Below are positions 10,401 to 21,784 of a DNA stretch of 64,000 nt, one piece after another. Position 1 is the stretch's first letter; each line of letters begins with the position of its first letter. The notes under the pieces were generated by a model. The model did no database searches, was not told the origin of the DNA, and saw only the letters and a list, made by a program, of their open reading frames with translations. This DNA comes from Auriscalpium vulgare (lineage: Eukaryota; Basidiomycota; Agaricomycetes; Russulales; Auriscalpiaceae): contig JAHBBC010000013.1 in assembly GCA_019915015.1 (NCBI GenBank), positions 1-64,000 of the forward strand. Direction: 5' to 3'. The translations under genes and the position numbers were made by a program.

Positions 10401-10566
10401 TAGCTCGTCGTAGTGTGTGCGCAATGATGCGGGGGTCAACGGCGGGCGAGGCGGGTGCGTTGCGATCCTTGAGGGGTCTATACGAGTCAGTGCGGTAGTT
10501 TGAAATGCCCGAATACGTAGTGTTTGTGGGAGAAATCGAGCGTGCGCCGGTGGGAGTGCGCTTCAT
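7449..10566 (-). CDS. spa2: Spa2-like polarity scaffold protein (SHD/GIT family)
   Basis: Spa2 proteins are scaffolds of the polarisome at growing hyphal tips, linking Rho GTPase and MAP-kinase signalling to actin. Two N-terminal Spa2-homology repeats are visible. The first has HYDELSKYLASYLAK, ARQKLTRLTRQ and ELSTDVYDELIRRKNN. The second has QARQKLATLPTSRFKDL and DLSSDVYYELVRRYPEF. A coiled-coil region follows (9040-9330; 8600-8970), then a conserved C-terminal domain with LIPDVHLTAF, MKSVVNAVTAIVEDVR and LTQIITIVSSIVAVC. The gene ends at 7449 with KGLQKL. Several short introns are readable. At least two single-base shifts interrupt the first repeat (near 10440 and 10270), probably sequencing errors. 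The start is the ATG at 10566, only 140 bp downstream of the eIF5B stop. Confidence 0.85.
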
Positions 10567-10706
10567 GGCGGAGGAGGTGAGAGGAGAAAAGGGCTCGGGG
10601 CGGACATGCAGAGCTCACGCGTCGTGGGAAACACATGTTGGCCGCGTTGCACAATGAATTGATACCGCTACACGATAATCTACACTCGGTCACCTACAGC
10701 TACTAC

Positions 10707-13700
10707 TCATGCAATATCCAGTCGCTGCATCACCCGTCAGCACCGTCAGCACCGCCAGCGCACGCTCTGCAGTCCCACTCACCGGCTTCAACGCTTTATC
10801 AGCAACCACTCTTCGTTCGACACATCCGCCTTGAACGACGTCTGCATCGCAACCGAATGAGCTCATCCCTCACGACCGACAACCGGCACGCGCACCTTCA
10901 GCACATCAATACTTTGCCGTGTGATCCGGCTGTACAACTCGTCCTTCTCGTCGAAATGTCGGCCGAACATCTTCGCCGATTGGTATACAGCATGCTCGAT
11001 CTTGACCGCGACACCTCCACCTGCCTGCGACTTTCTTCACCACCTGCTTGAAGCGTGAGATACGGTCGTCTGCAACAAGGCTGACAACGCACCTCCATTG
11101 ACTTGTGATTGATCTCCAACGACGTACTAGAGACAATCGTTAGCAACCGAGATACGTCGAGCGCCAGCTCGTACTCACATCTTGCCTAGTTCCACAGTTT
11201 CTTTCGCGCCGGTAACCGGATCCGTCTTCACAACGCACAGTGGCGTCCCAACACGCAGCGTGCCATCGAGTATGTCACGCGCCAGAATGATAGGATCACG
11301 TTTGGCGAAGCATGCGATAGTCTTCAGGCGGCACGGCCAGACACGCCATCGGCGCAGCGTCTCTCCGCTTGGCCTCCACGATCTCCGCGTTGTACGCCTT
11401 GAACGCGTCGAACAGATGGTAAATAATGTCGGCTGTTGTTCATCGTTAGTCTTGAGACAAGGTAGCGCGAAGAAACTACCTTTGAACAGACGAATGCCCA
11501 TCTCTTCGGCCATCCTCTCGGCATCCCTGTCGACAGTTACATCGAAGCAGAGGATGCATGCCAACTCGCGAGCCTTCTCCAACATGGTGCCGGCGCGCAT
11601 CACGTCTTTCTTGTGCACGGGGCCGATGTTAATGCCGGACACCGGAATCTTGCTGACCTTCAAGAAATCGAGAAGCGCTTCGAGCGAGCCGAGGGTGCTT
11701 GCCTGGACGCAGACACCGCGACCAGACTTGTCGATTGAGTTAAGCAGGGAGGTCAGATCTGACATGACCTCTTCGCGCAGATCGTCTTCGTCGTCGTCAG
11801 GACCGACTACCAGCAATCGAGAGCCGGCGATGGCTTTCTCCAGATCTGGTGCAACGAGCTTCACACCTAACGCCGCCTTCACCTCCTTGTGATGGACGTA
11901 TGATGACTACGTAGCAAGTCAGAACCGAGTTTATGACGCAGGAAAAAGGGCAGACCTTGATGCGTAGTTCACGTAGCGGTTGCGGTGTCAACAATGCACG
12001 AACTTGTGTGACGATAGGACCATTGAGGCCGCAGACGACAATCTTGTCACTCTCACGGAGGATCCCGTTAGACAGGACCACATCAATCGTGGTACCCAGA
12101 CCTTCCACGACTTTCACCTCCAGGACAGTGCACTCCAGCTCGGACAGGTACATTAGCCGGTCACTCATACGCTGCTGCGTCAGGTTGACGAGGAGCATAA
12201 TCATGTCGGAACACCTTCTCCAGTGATGGCGGACGTGGGCCACCAGGGACACGTACGAGCGAGCTCTTGTTATCGTAGTAGAGAATAGAGTTGAGACCCT
12301 GTTCGGCGAACGCCACGATCGTCTTCTGAACGCGATCTTCAAACTCGCGTTGTACAAGCTTCGACTGCTTGGCGAGAGATTCTCTAAACGCGCCATCGGG
12401 GTAGGTCCCAGCCATAGATACGATCGATCTGTACGTGGGCGTCATCATACTGGACGAAATCGCGTTAGAGCTGCTCGCCTTGTTCAACGCCACGATGAAG
12501 GGAGTCTTGCGGTCCCGTAGTAAACGAAGCGATTCGAGCGTCTGGGGCTCCAGACCGTGCTACAAAGAGTTGTCACCACCAACGAGAACACGACACAGCG
12601 ACGACCACCAACCATGATATCGACGACAAGGATAGCAATGTTACATAGGGAACTACCGCGCGACCGCAAGTTGGTGAACGATTCGTGTCCGGGCGTGTCG
12701 ATGACGAGCAGGCCAGGGACCTTGTACTCTTGCGTGTTATCCTGGGAGGATGTGAGCCGACGGCAAGTCCAAGTGAACAAGGACATGCCTTATTCAGGAC
12801 AGCAGTCTTCGTCTTGATAGCGTCCACAGGGAAATAGGTCGCACCGATCTGCTGCGTGATACCTCCAGCCTCACCCTCCTGCACATTGGTCTGCCGGATC
12901 TACTCACACCCATCGAAGTAAGCATGGGATGTATCGTGCCGGCAAGCTATGAACGCACCTTGTCCAACAGCTTTGTCTTTCGGTGTCGACGTGCCCAGAA
13001 TGCAACAAATCGGACTTCGCAAATCATCTTTGTTGCCCGCCGCAATCGCTGCCTCGTGCGCCTTGGCTTTCCTCGCCACTGCTTCTGCCTTGCGCTGTGC
13101 TGCCATTATTTGAGCCTTTGACCGCGCATCGTCCGACTCCGATCCTCCTCGATGACGACTCTCAGAGCTGAACCCGAATCCGAATCCGAGTCCGAATCCT
13201 CGGACTCCGACTTGGATCAGCCTTACCATTCGCCGTCGCACCACCGTTCGCCTGCGCCAGGGAAGCTGGTTTCGACGCGGCGGTAGGCGGCTCGATTTGC
13301 GAGGGGGCGGGTTTCGCGGCTTCTTCATCTTCATCGGAGTCGTCGTCCCACGCAGCCTCCACCTCCGCAGGCACTGCTTTCTCCTCAGGTTCGGTTTCGG
13401 GAGTGAGTTCCTTCGCAGAAGGAGGCTCAGGCGTTTGAGGTAGAGACTCGGGTGCCGGTGACGCGCCCTTCGCTCCTTGCTTGGCCTTCCTGCGGTTGCC
13501 ATACATCGGTCGTTTTGATGCTGTCGCGATTGCTGCAACCCTTCAATCTGTACACCAGATGCAATGAGAGCCTGCCTGCGAATTTCGGCCGCACGTTGCT
13601 CATCCTTTTGCTTCTTCGTTAACAGTCGGCCTTCCTTCTTCGCCAACTCGCGCTTGGCCTGTGTAGAGCAGAAGCACGAGAGCATCAAAGATCAGTCCAA

Positions 13701-14645
13701 GTATGTCAAAGGAACACGTACCTTTTCCTTCTCTTTCTTGCGCTGCTTCTCTTCCTCTTTCCGTTTCTCCTCCTCTTCCGCTCTGCGTTCCTCCTCCTCA
13801 ATGCGCCGCCGCTCCTCTTCCTCCTTCAGTCGTGCCTCCTCTTCGAGGCGCCGTTTTTTCTCCATCAGTGCCTTCAACGCGCTGATGCCCGAAGTGCCCT
13901 TCTTCTTGGTCGGCGCAGGTGCAGGTTCGTCCTCTTTCTTCGCTTTCTTCTTCTTCTTCTTTTTCTTGTTCGCGTCTCCCTCACCGTCCTCACCGTCATT
14001 CTCTTCATTCTCGTTATCTGCTTTAGACAGGGCAGCAACAGCGGCGGGTGTCTCAGCAGTGGGGAGTGGTTCTGACACGCTCGCGTCCGGTTCGGGGGCC
14101 GAGGTCTGCCCCTTCTTCGCTGCTGCCTGAGCCTTTTTTCTTGCCTACGCCAGCGTGATTATTCTGATTCCACTTATGATAACGATTACACACCTTCTCC
14201 TTCTCCTTCTTCAACTTCTCCTTCTCCTTCTTCGACAAGACTTTTGCACCCTCAGCACCCTCGGCAGCGTCGTCGTCTACGTCGCCCTCCTCCTTCGCTC
14301 CAGGCTCTACAGCTGCGGTCTTCTTCTTGTCCTTCTTTTGACCTTGATTTGCTTTGATGGCGGACTGAGGGATGCGTAAGATGTAGCTTGTAACCCAGAG
14401 CTGTATGGCACGCACCATGAGACCACCGAAGTCATCTCCTTCCCCTTCACTCGCAGCTTCGGTATTCAGAGCTCCGGCCTGAGGGGAATTTGTGGTATCA
14501 TCCTGGGTGTTATTACCCGCCACAGATTGACCGGCTGATTCCCTGCACGATCTTATGAGAAACAATCAATCATAGGAGGTAGGAATAACACACCAGAAAT
14601 CGTCGTCGACTTTCTTGGCCTTTTTACCCTTATTCTTGGTGCCAT
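10707..14645 (-). CDS. fun12: eukaryotic translation initiation factor 5B
   Basis: eIF5B is the IF2-like GTPase that joins the 60S subunit to the 48S complex. The N-terminal third is charged, with long K/E runs (13690-14300). The GTPase core is clear: CCILG plus the P-loop near 13000, [31 protein letters not shown] (G3) and ALNK followed by IDRIYG (G4). Domains II-IV follow, with [98 protein letters not shown] and a C-terminal LKPRLDIA. The start is the ATG at 14645, which gives the usual short basic N-terminus if one missing A is allowed. The P-loop needs two extra Gs. These gaps sit in homopolymers of an essential gene and are probably sequencing errors. The G4 intron (12429-12478) appears to be GC-AG. 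Confidence 0.9.
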
Positions 14646-14818
14646 TGTATTCGGCGAGTGGTGGAGTCGAGAAGGAAGAGAGAGAGATGAGCGGCAAGGG
14701 CAGCGGACTCATCTCTGAACGGGAGCCGGCCCGCCACGCAAGCACAAATACGCGCAAAGGCGAATATTCCGCGTTTTTTTATCTTTGCAGCATCGCACTG
14801 CAAGTTCATCTCAAGGCC
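14646..14818. promoter_or_regulatory. divergent eIF5B / Zuotin promoter
   Basis: Only 173 bp separate the eIF5B start codon (minus) from the Zuotin start codon (plus). The segment is purine-rich near eIF5B (gaaggaagagagagagatg) and has a T run (gttttttta) close to Zuotin. No TATA box is evident. Both genes act on ribosomes, so shared control is plausible. Confidence 0.6.
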
Positions 14819-16237
14819 ATGGCAGAAGTTCTCCAGCTCTCCGTCGTTCCTCCTCCCCTCCCCAAATCCTGGAGTCCCCAGCCCCCTCCAGCGAAATCTC
14901 TATCTCGTAAGAAAATCTGGCCCTCTCATGCATCTACGGGTGATAAATTTTGTGCCCAGCTCTCGTTGATCGCAAACTCATTGCTGCCGGCCCGGCCTAC
15001 CTCGCCCATGTTCGCAGAGCCGTGCATAACCTGTCATTCGAAGAGCACGACAAACACGTCGAGGAGGAGCGCAAACGCTTGCAAGAGCTGAATGGCGATG
15101 GTGTCGGAGAGGACGATCTTGTGTAGGCGAGGAAGAAGAGTCCCCAGAGTTGTCGTTGCTTGATCCCAAGAATGGAAGGTGCGCATCGACCTTACTGTTC
15201 TATGTGTCTGATTCACATCTCTTGCACGCCAGAACAAGACCATTAGCTGTCCTCGGCTTGTCACGCCTACGATACCCGCGCAACGCCTGCGCAAATCAAA
15301 GTTGCCCGTGCGTGCTCCTCGTCTCTTCATTATTGCATAAGCCTGACTCTTGACCCAGATCGCAAAAAGGTGCTCAAGCACCACCCGGACAAAAAAGCTG
15401 GCGTTGCAGGCGACTCAAACGATGATGCCTTCTTCAAATGTATACAAAAGGCCATGGACGTGCTCACCAACCCTGAAAAGCGCCGTCAATTCGACTCTGT
15501 CGACCCGCACTACGAGAGCCTCGAAGAGGACGTTCCCACAGCCACGGAGATCTCCAAGGCCAAGGACCCAAACAGAGCCTTTTCGAGCAATTTTCCCCGG
15601 TGTTCGAACGCGAAGCGCGCTTCAGTCGAGTGCAGCCTGTGCCTCTACTGGGTGAATACTCGGATACAAAGGCGCAGTAGAAGGTTTCTACGACTTCTGG
15701 TATAAATTTCGACAGTTGGAGAAGTTTTGAGTACCTGGACAAGGAAGTGAACGAGGGTAGCGACAAGTAAGCGCCTTCACCCAGGGACCAGACGACAAGG
15801 CTGACCGTAGACCTGCAGCCGGGACGACAAACGATACACTGAGAAGAAGAACAAGACAGAACGGGCCCGCCGCAAGAAGGAAGATACTGCCCGCCTTCGT
15901 GGCATTGTGGACCTCGCCCTCAGCGTCGATCCGCGCATCAAGCGCATCAAGCAGGAGGAGAAGGAGGCACGCGATGCGAAGAAGAAGGGCAAGTCCAGCT
16001 CCGGGCCCTCGAAAGCCGAGCTAGAGGAGCAGAAGAAGCGCGCAGAGGAGGAGGCGAAGCAAAAAGAAGAGACAGACAAGGTGCGCTGGGCAGTCGTATT
16101 ATGCCTCGTACAACGGATGAGTAACCTTCGATGGCAGCTCGCCAAAGCAGATGCAAAAGAAAGCGAAGGCGGCAGCTGCCAACGCGGCCAAGAAGGCGAG
16201 GCGAGCGGCTCGAGACCAGGAAGCACCCGCTTCCTGA
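14819..16237 (+). CDS. zuo1: Zuotin, ribosome-associated J-protein
   Basis: Zuotin pairs with the Hsp70 Ssz1 in the ribosome-associated complex and activates Ssb on nascent chains. Visible in order: an N-terminal linker with PAYLAHVRRAVHNLSFEEHD; a J domain with AVLGLSRLRY, the HPD motif in KVLKHHPDKK at about 15380 and NPEKRRQFDSVDP; the Zuotin-homology segment with YDFWYKF, FDSW and FEYLDKEVNEGS; then a basic ribosome-binding region with RRKKEDTARLRGIVDLALSV and DPRIKRIKQEEKEARDAKK. It ends with KKARRAARDQEAPAS and a stop at 16235. Short introns are present (for example 14913-14960). Single-base shifts occur near 15123 (after DDLV) and in the first J-domain helix (15240-15290). I did not recognise the C-terminal four-helix bundle of yeast Zuo1, so the tail may be short. 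Confidence 0.85.
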
Positions 16238-16595
16238 CCAGTCACCAGAGTCAGGACAAGGCGCGCTGCGGATTAACCTCTCCCTTCCCTCTGCACTCCC
16301 TCCGACGAACACATTAGTACCCGTGACTAGCAATGCAATGGTATTGATTTGTCTCCGTATAGTCATGTTCTACAACAGTCCCTCAACTCGCGCCCTCGTC
16401 CCTCACCCCCCAAAAAATCTTCAAACACTAATGATAACAATGACAGAGATGGTATTCGTACAGATGCATGTAGTGTGGGTATCATAGTACACGTGGTTTA
16501 TCACTGAGAAGTCGTGCCAGCTGCAGGTCAAATGATATTGGCGTCAGCTCCCGCGCAACTCCCATAGACTAGCCACTCACTCCTCGAGTCTAGAG
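16238..16595. other. convergent 3' region, nothing recognised
   Basis: About 360 bp lie between the Zuotin stop and the stop of the J-domain gene on the other strand. No ORF of interest is present. It should contain the two overlapping 3' UTRs and terminators. Confidence 0.5.
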
Positions 16596-19500
16596 TTAGT
16601 CGTCATAATTGCGGTTCAAGAGTTCGCTCAGCGCGCGCGACACAGCACCTGCGCCCTCCCTTCCTCATCTCCGCTCATCCTCCGCGACCCGCGTCAGATA
16701 CTCGTCTCGAACTTGTCTGGGTGCCACAGCTTCAATTGGTCCTTGATGCGGTCCTTCGAGTTCTTGGCCGGGTCTACTGGCGAGTACCTCGACAGCACGT
16801 ACGCGCTCACCGCGGTCGGCGTGATCTCCTCAGGCTCCGAGGGGCGTCTGAATACTGGCCAAGGGAAATTATTCCACCCAAGGCCGCTGGCGGTCTTCAG
16901 CGTCTTCCACTTTACTGCGTGGTTCTCGAATAGACGGACAATCTCATCAGAGGACAGGACCTTCATGGACTTTGCTTCGCGCTCGCTCGCAAGTCTCTCT
17001 TGTTCCCGCTTGAACTGCTCCTGTTGCAGCCGGGCGCGCTCCTCCTGCCGCCGTGTCCATTCAGCCTCGTCAAGGGTGGAGGGATGAGGAGAGGTCCCTG
17101 GCCCGCCAGAACGGGGCGTTTGCTTCGGCGTCGAGGACGGAATATGTGTCGAGAAGGACGTTTGAGAGCTCGCGAACGAGTTGGGTCGACTGTTATTGAT
17201 TTGACAGTTCGAGCCAGCGGAGGAGCTCCAGTTCGACGATGTGCTACTGCTTGTCGTCGACCCGCCGCGATGGGTTTGCCACGGTCCGCCGGGGGATGGT
17301 GTCGAAGGAGAATGTCGGTACGAACCGCCACCGTAGCTGCTGTCAATGCTAGTCTGACGTTCCCTTTCTGTAGCCCGGCGTTGGTCGTCTCGTCGGACCT
17401 CGCCTCGCTGCTTCTGCTCGACCGCAACGCGCTGACGTTCCTTCTCGAGGTTGGCGTGTCGATGCTCCTCGGCTCGACGCCGCCGTTCCTCCACCTCTCT
17501 ACGATACTCGGCTTGGTCCTCGAGATCGAGTGTCGCCTGCAGCCGCTCTGCGGCTAGCCGGTCCTCCTCTTCCTGCTTCAGTCGAGCGTCCCTGTCCATC
17601 TCATCCTTCCGTCGGGCCTCCTCCTCTTCAGCTTTCTGTCTGGCCTCTGCGTCCTCTTGCGCCTGCCGCCGAGTCTCTTCCTCCTCCTCCGCCTCTGCCT
17701 TCAGTCGCGCCTCCTCCGCCAGGCGCGCCACCTCCGCCTTCTGCTCCTCCTCTGCTTTCTTCCGCTCCTCCTCCGCCTGCACCTCCGCAGCCTGCAACCG
17801 TTGCGCCTCGAGCTTGGCGGCCTTCGATTTCTTCTGCGCAGATTTCTTGCGGTCCATCTGTTTCGGTGGTTCTGACAGCTTCGCTTCGTCTGGTCGCCTC
17901 CTCGGCGGCCTTCTGCCGCTCTTCACTCTCCTGCTCAGCGGCCATCCGCGCTGCCTCATCTGCAGCCAGCTGGTCTTCAGACTCGCTGGGCGTCGCAGGT
18001 TCCTCTTGTTCCGCGGGAAGGGAGGCTGTGGGCGATACTGCTGTCAGGTCCGGCTCTAACTGAGCTACGCTTTCTCGGCGCACGAGCTCTTGTTCGCGCC
18101 GCTTCAGCGCCTCTTCCGCTCCTTCATCGTCCTCTTGCTACGTTCTTCCAACTCCTTGACCCGTTCCTCTCTCCGCCGCGCGGCGTCTTCCTTCCGCTTG
18201 GCCTCTTCCTCTCTTCCGCCGCGCATCCTCTTCACGTTGGTAGGCCTCCTCCTCGCGCAGCCTCGCGTCCTTCTCCTTTTGCCTTGCATATTCCTCTCTG
18301 CGCCCGGCATCGTCTTCGCGCAGCCGTGCCTCCTGCTCCCGCTTCCTTGCAAGCTCCTCCTTGAACCCTGCGTCCTCCTGCATTCGCTTGAGCTCCTGCT
18401 CCTTCCGCCTGCCCTCCTCCTCTTTCCGTTTGATTTCCTCCTCCTTCCTCTTAGCCTCTTCCTCCTTCCGCACGGCCTCCTCTTCCTTCCGTTTCGCCGC
18501 CTCCTCCTTTCGCTTAGCTGCTACCTCCTTCCGCCTGACCTCTTCCTCCTTCCTCTGCGCCTCGGCTTCCTTCCGCTGCGCCTCGACCTCCCGCATCTTC
18601 AAACCGCTCTCCCGTAGCTGGATCTCCGCGTCCCTCTTCTTCCCCTCCGCCTCCCGATGCTTGACCTCAGCCTCTTTGAGCATCAGATCGGCGACCCTGT
18701 TCTCGAAGACCTCGCCCTTACGCCGGCCTCCTCTTCCTTCTCGTTGATCTCCGCGAGGCTGCGCCGGTACTCCTCCTGCAATTTCTTCGCCTCCTCCTCC
18801 TTCCTCTGCGCCTCCTCCGACATGCGTATCGCCTCCTCCTCCTTCTTCTAATCTCGGCCTCCCACCCACGGAGATGCTGCTCGATCTCAAAGCTCCGCAT
18901 GCTCCTTGCGCTGCGCACGCTCTTCAAGCTACGCTTGTCATCAAGCTCGCCAACGACGTCATCCTCAACCGATTCCTGATCGGAGATATCGTCAAAGGCT
19001 GGCGCGCGTCGCAGAGAGTAGCCGCTGTCCCCTCGTCGGTGGGCGGAGCTCCAGTCATACGACGACTGCGAGCGCACACCCCAAGAACTCCGCGTGTCGT
19101 CGGGTGTCTTCTGCCCGCGGGGAATGGCGATGCCCTGGCGCACGTCCTCGGGAGAGCGCTGAAGCGAGAACCAGGGCTCGATGACGTCGGGAAGCGGACA
19201 AACTCGTTCTCCAGAGTGGCGGGCGCGGGGCGTATGGGCCGTCCGTTGGAATGTGGAGGAGGAACATAGGAAGTCTGACGCGTTGAAGGAGGGTAGTCCT
19301 GGGCAGGGTAGGGAGGGCTAGCTGAGATCTGGCGTGCACGAATGCCAGCACTGACGCCATTCATACCGTCACGCACCTGGCTCCGTTCGGCTGGATATGG
19401 ACTGGGACTTGATGTGACGGCAGCAGCGCGTGTCGCAGGGCAGCGCCAGCGCCGCCCCCGACGCTGTTGACACTTCCTCTGCGAACGGCGCGAGGTGAGT

Positions 19501-20336
19501 ACGTCTGCCCGGCTGCATGCGCAAACGTGCGGGAGATACCCGAGGGCTCCGGTGGACGGATTTGATTCCCTGGCTGCCAAGTCTCCCGGTGTACGAGCTG
19601 GAACTGGAGCGTCGGGAACCTCTGTAGGACAAGCTGGCGCGACGGCGTGGTTCCTCTGCATCCTCCTGGTAGTGGCGGTCGTCGTCGTGTTCGTGAGGTG
19701 AGTAAGAAGGGACTTCGGACGTATTCCGTCTCGACCGTGGAGGTTTATGCAAATCTGGAGGTGGGGAGGCAACGGAAGATGGGGTCGGTCGTCTTCTGAT
19801 TCCGCCGACTCTTCGGAGCCTGAAGCAGCATCGTCAGAGTCTGAATGGTCGTCCTGATCAGCATTTGGATTCGCGCCGTTCTCTGGGTGAGGGCCGTCGA
19901 GAGCGCGCTTGAGGTCCTCCTTCTTGATACTGTCCAAGATGGCCTGCTGCTGCTTGATGACCTCCTCGGATTGTCGCCGACGAGGCCGAGAGCCCATGCG
20001 CGTTCTTGGATCTCGTAATTGAGCTGTCGTTTGAACTCGTCCTGAGCGAGACCACGGATGGTGACCATGCTCTTGTCGTACTCTGCGGACGCCCTAGCGC
20101 GCGAATCCTCGTCTGTGAATTTATTGAAGACGTCGTCACGAGCTTTCTGCGCGTCCTCGACCATGCCCTGAAGCTAGCTTCGATGCGCTTGCGGTGTCGG
20201 CCTTCCATGTCTCGTCCGGCTCAGCCTCCTTGGGGAACCTAGTGCGTGCAGAGGTGGGGGTGGGGACGGGCTGAGGGGGGGCTGATAGCATTGGGAGGGG
20301 GACGTGCACAGCGCTGGAACCGCGAAGCGATATCAT
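16596..20336 (-). CDS. large coiled-coil protein with C-terminal J-like domain
   Basis: The first ~100 residues are acidic/helical, with MVEDAQKARDDVFNKFT, QLNYEIQERAWA and KQQQAILDSIKKEDLKRAL. A Ser/Pro/Arg-rich part follows, with DDISDQESVEDDVVGELDD near 18990. Then comes a very long R/K/E/A-rich helix (17450-18880) typical of an extended coiled coil. The C-terminus carries WNNFPWPVF, EEITPTAVSAYVLS, KDRIKDQLKLWHPDKFE and, after apparent frame shifts, YLTRVAEDE and SRALSELLNRNYDD. This arrangement, with an HPD motif near the very end, occurs in fungal proteins annotated as J-domain containing. The role is unknown; scaffold or transport functions are possible. The open frame stops at 16694, but homologous-looking sequence continues to a stop at 16596. 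Alternative start: ATG at 20291. Confidence 0.7.
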
Positions 20337-21438
20337 CTGGGGTGCCGGGTCGAAGCGATCGCGCGCGCAGTCTCAAGAGAGCTCATAATGGACAGAGGGC
20401 TGGAGGAGTCGGGCTGTGCTGGTCGTGCGGAGAGAGGACGCGACTCGGAGCGCGAGCTCAGGGGGCTGGGCAAGTGCAGAGGTCACAGTGCAGAGGCTGG
20501 ACAGGATGGACGGCTGTGCTGGCGTGAGGAGAGGACGAGGGTGGGTGACGTGGTGAGAGAGTGGATCAGTGGTTATGGGGCTGCGCGTGAGGTCGTGCAG
20601 GCGGTACGAGATAGGGGAGTGGCAGAGGAGACGAGACGAGACGCGTTACTTATGGTGAGCAGCGCGGATCGGCGACGACGACGGCAACGACGTTGGTGGG
20701 CGTTGGTGGCGACGGCGAGAGAGCAGAGGCGGGGGCCGCTGTGGACGCGGACCTTTATGGCACCGTCTGCCGCATCTCTTCATTATCGCCCATATGCATC
20801 CGCTTATGTAGCCTGCGCCCACGCCCCGCCCCTTCTCCTCCTCGCCCGCCCGTCCCTCGAGCTCGACGTCGCCGCACCGCGCGACGTCCCTCGGCACTGC
20901 CAGTCGGGCGTCGGGACGCGTCCCGCTCCAGGCAGCTCCCGCCCGCGCGCATGGCCGCTGACGCGTTGCGTGTCGTCCTCGGCGGCGGCCTCGATCCCAG
21001 CCACCAACGTTCGACGCATCGTGCTCTTCTCTTCTCGTCTTCACTCGTCCCAGCCTTCGATCGGCCGCGGCCTCTCCGCAACGCAAGGCGACCCTCAAAC
21101 GCCAGCTCCGCACGTCCATGCGTTGGCCGACCCCTCGCCTGCACGCCTATCTGCGCGTGGTCCAGACCCCGTCTCAGCTCGCCCGCAGAACTGCCCTGCC
21201 CTGCCCTGGCAGCCCTGTGACGATGCCGCTTTCAATCTGATAATCGATCATTCGACTTGCGTCGAGCGAGTCGCTTCACGGTCAGGTGAGTGCCATTGTA
21301 GTACCTATGTAGTACGAATTGCGTCCTGATTGTCGGCACGCCTCACGCTGAGGCTGCATCAGATATTCCATTCCTCGAAGGTCTTTGTCTTTGTCGCTCT
21401 GATTGCGTCAACGTTTGTGGGGGACTTGCAGTAGCCGA
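20337..21438. other. GC-rich intergenic region
   Basis: Contains a 341-codon plus-strand ORF and overlapping minus-strand ORFs (20646-21144). All are Arg/Ala/Pro-rich, lack any family signature and follow the GC bias in several frames, so they are not called. The segment should include the promoter of the J-domain gene, which reads leftward from 20336. Confidence 0.5.
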
Positions 21439-21662
21439 AATTAAATTAATTGCGGGGCAAGAGCACTCGGGCCGGTACGCAACCTATGCTGCAACGTAAA
21501 ATCAGTCCGACATCAGCGCGCTGCAGCCCTGCTGCAGCCGCCTCCCGAGGGCCGAAGCTTCGCAGCAAACTGAACAGTTGATAACTCGAGTGGCGGATCG
21601 AACCTACATCTCGCAGCTCAGCCAAAGGTCGGCAAGTCACCTCCAAGACCACTCCTCCGTAG
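21438..21662 (-). mobile_element. candidate tRNA-derived SINE
   Basis: On the minus strand the segment opens with a Pol III-like A box (TGGTCTTGGAGGT, complement of 21639-21651). About 35 nt later comes a near-consensus B box (GGTTCGATCC, complement of 21595-21604). The tRNA-like head folds poorly and is followed by about 130 nt of unrelated GC-rich body and an AT-rich tail near 21440 (attaatttaatttc). This is the architecture of a tRNA-derived SINE, but copy number cannot be judged here. Confidence 0.4.
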
Positions 21663-21784
21663 TACTACTATTAGTACACAAGTCTACATACGAGTCAAGT
21701 CTCTACGTGTAAGTACATGATATACAACGTTCGCAGTCACCCGGCGCCCTTCAATGCACGATGAATCGCATCACTCCTGGCTCG

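Noticed and set aside
11182..11892. 236-codon plus-strand ORF
   Set aside because: It is antisense to the well-conserved domain III region of eIF5B, which has clear homology on the minus strand.
20304..21329. 341-codon plus-strand ORF
   Set aside because: No recognisable motif, Arg/Ala-rich, overlaps equally open minus-strand ORFs in a GC-rich region.
21590..21651. Intact tRNA gene
   Set aside because: A and B boxes are present, but the acceptor and anticodon arms do not pair well, so a SINE head is more likely.
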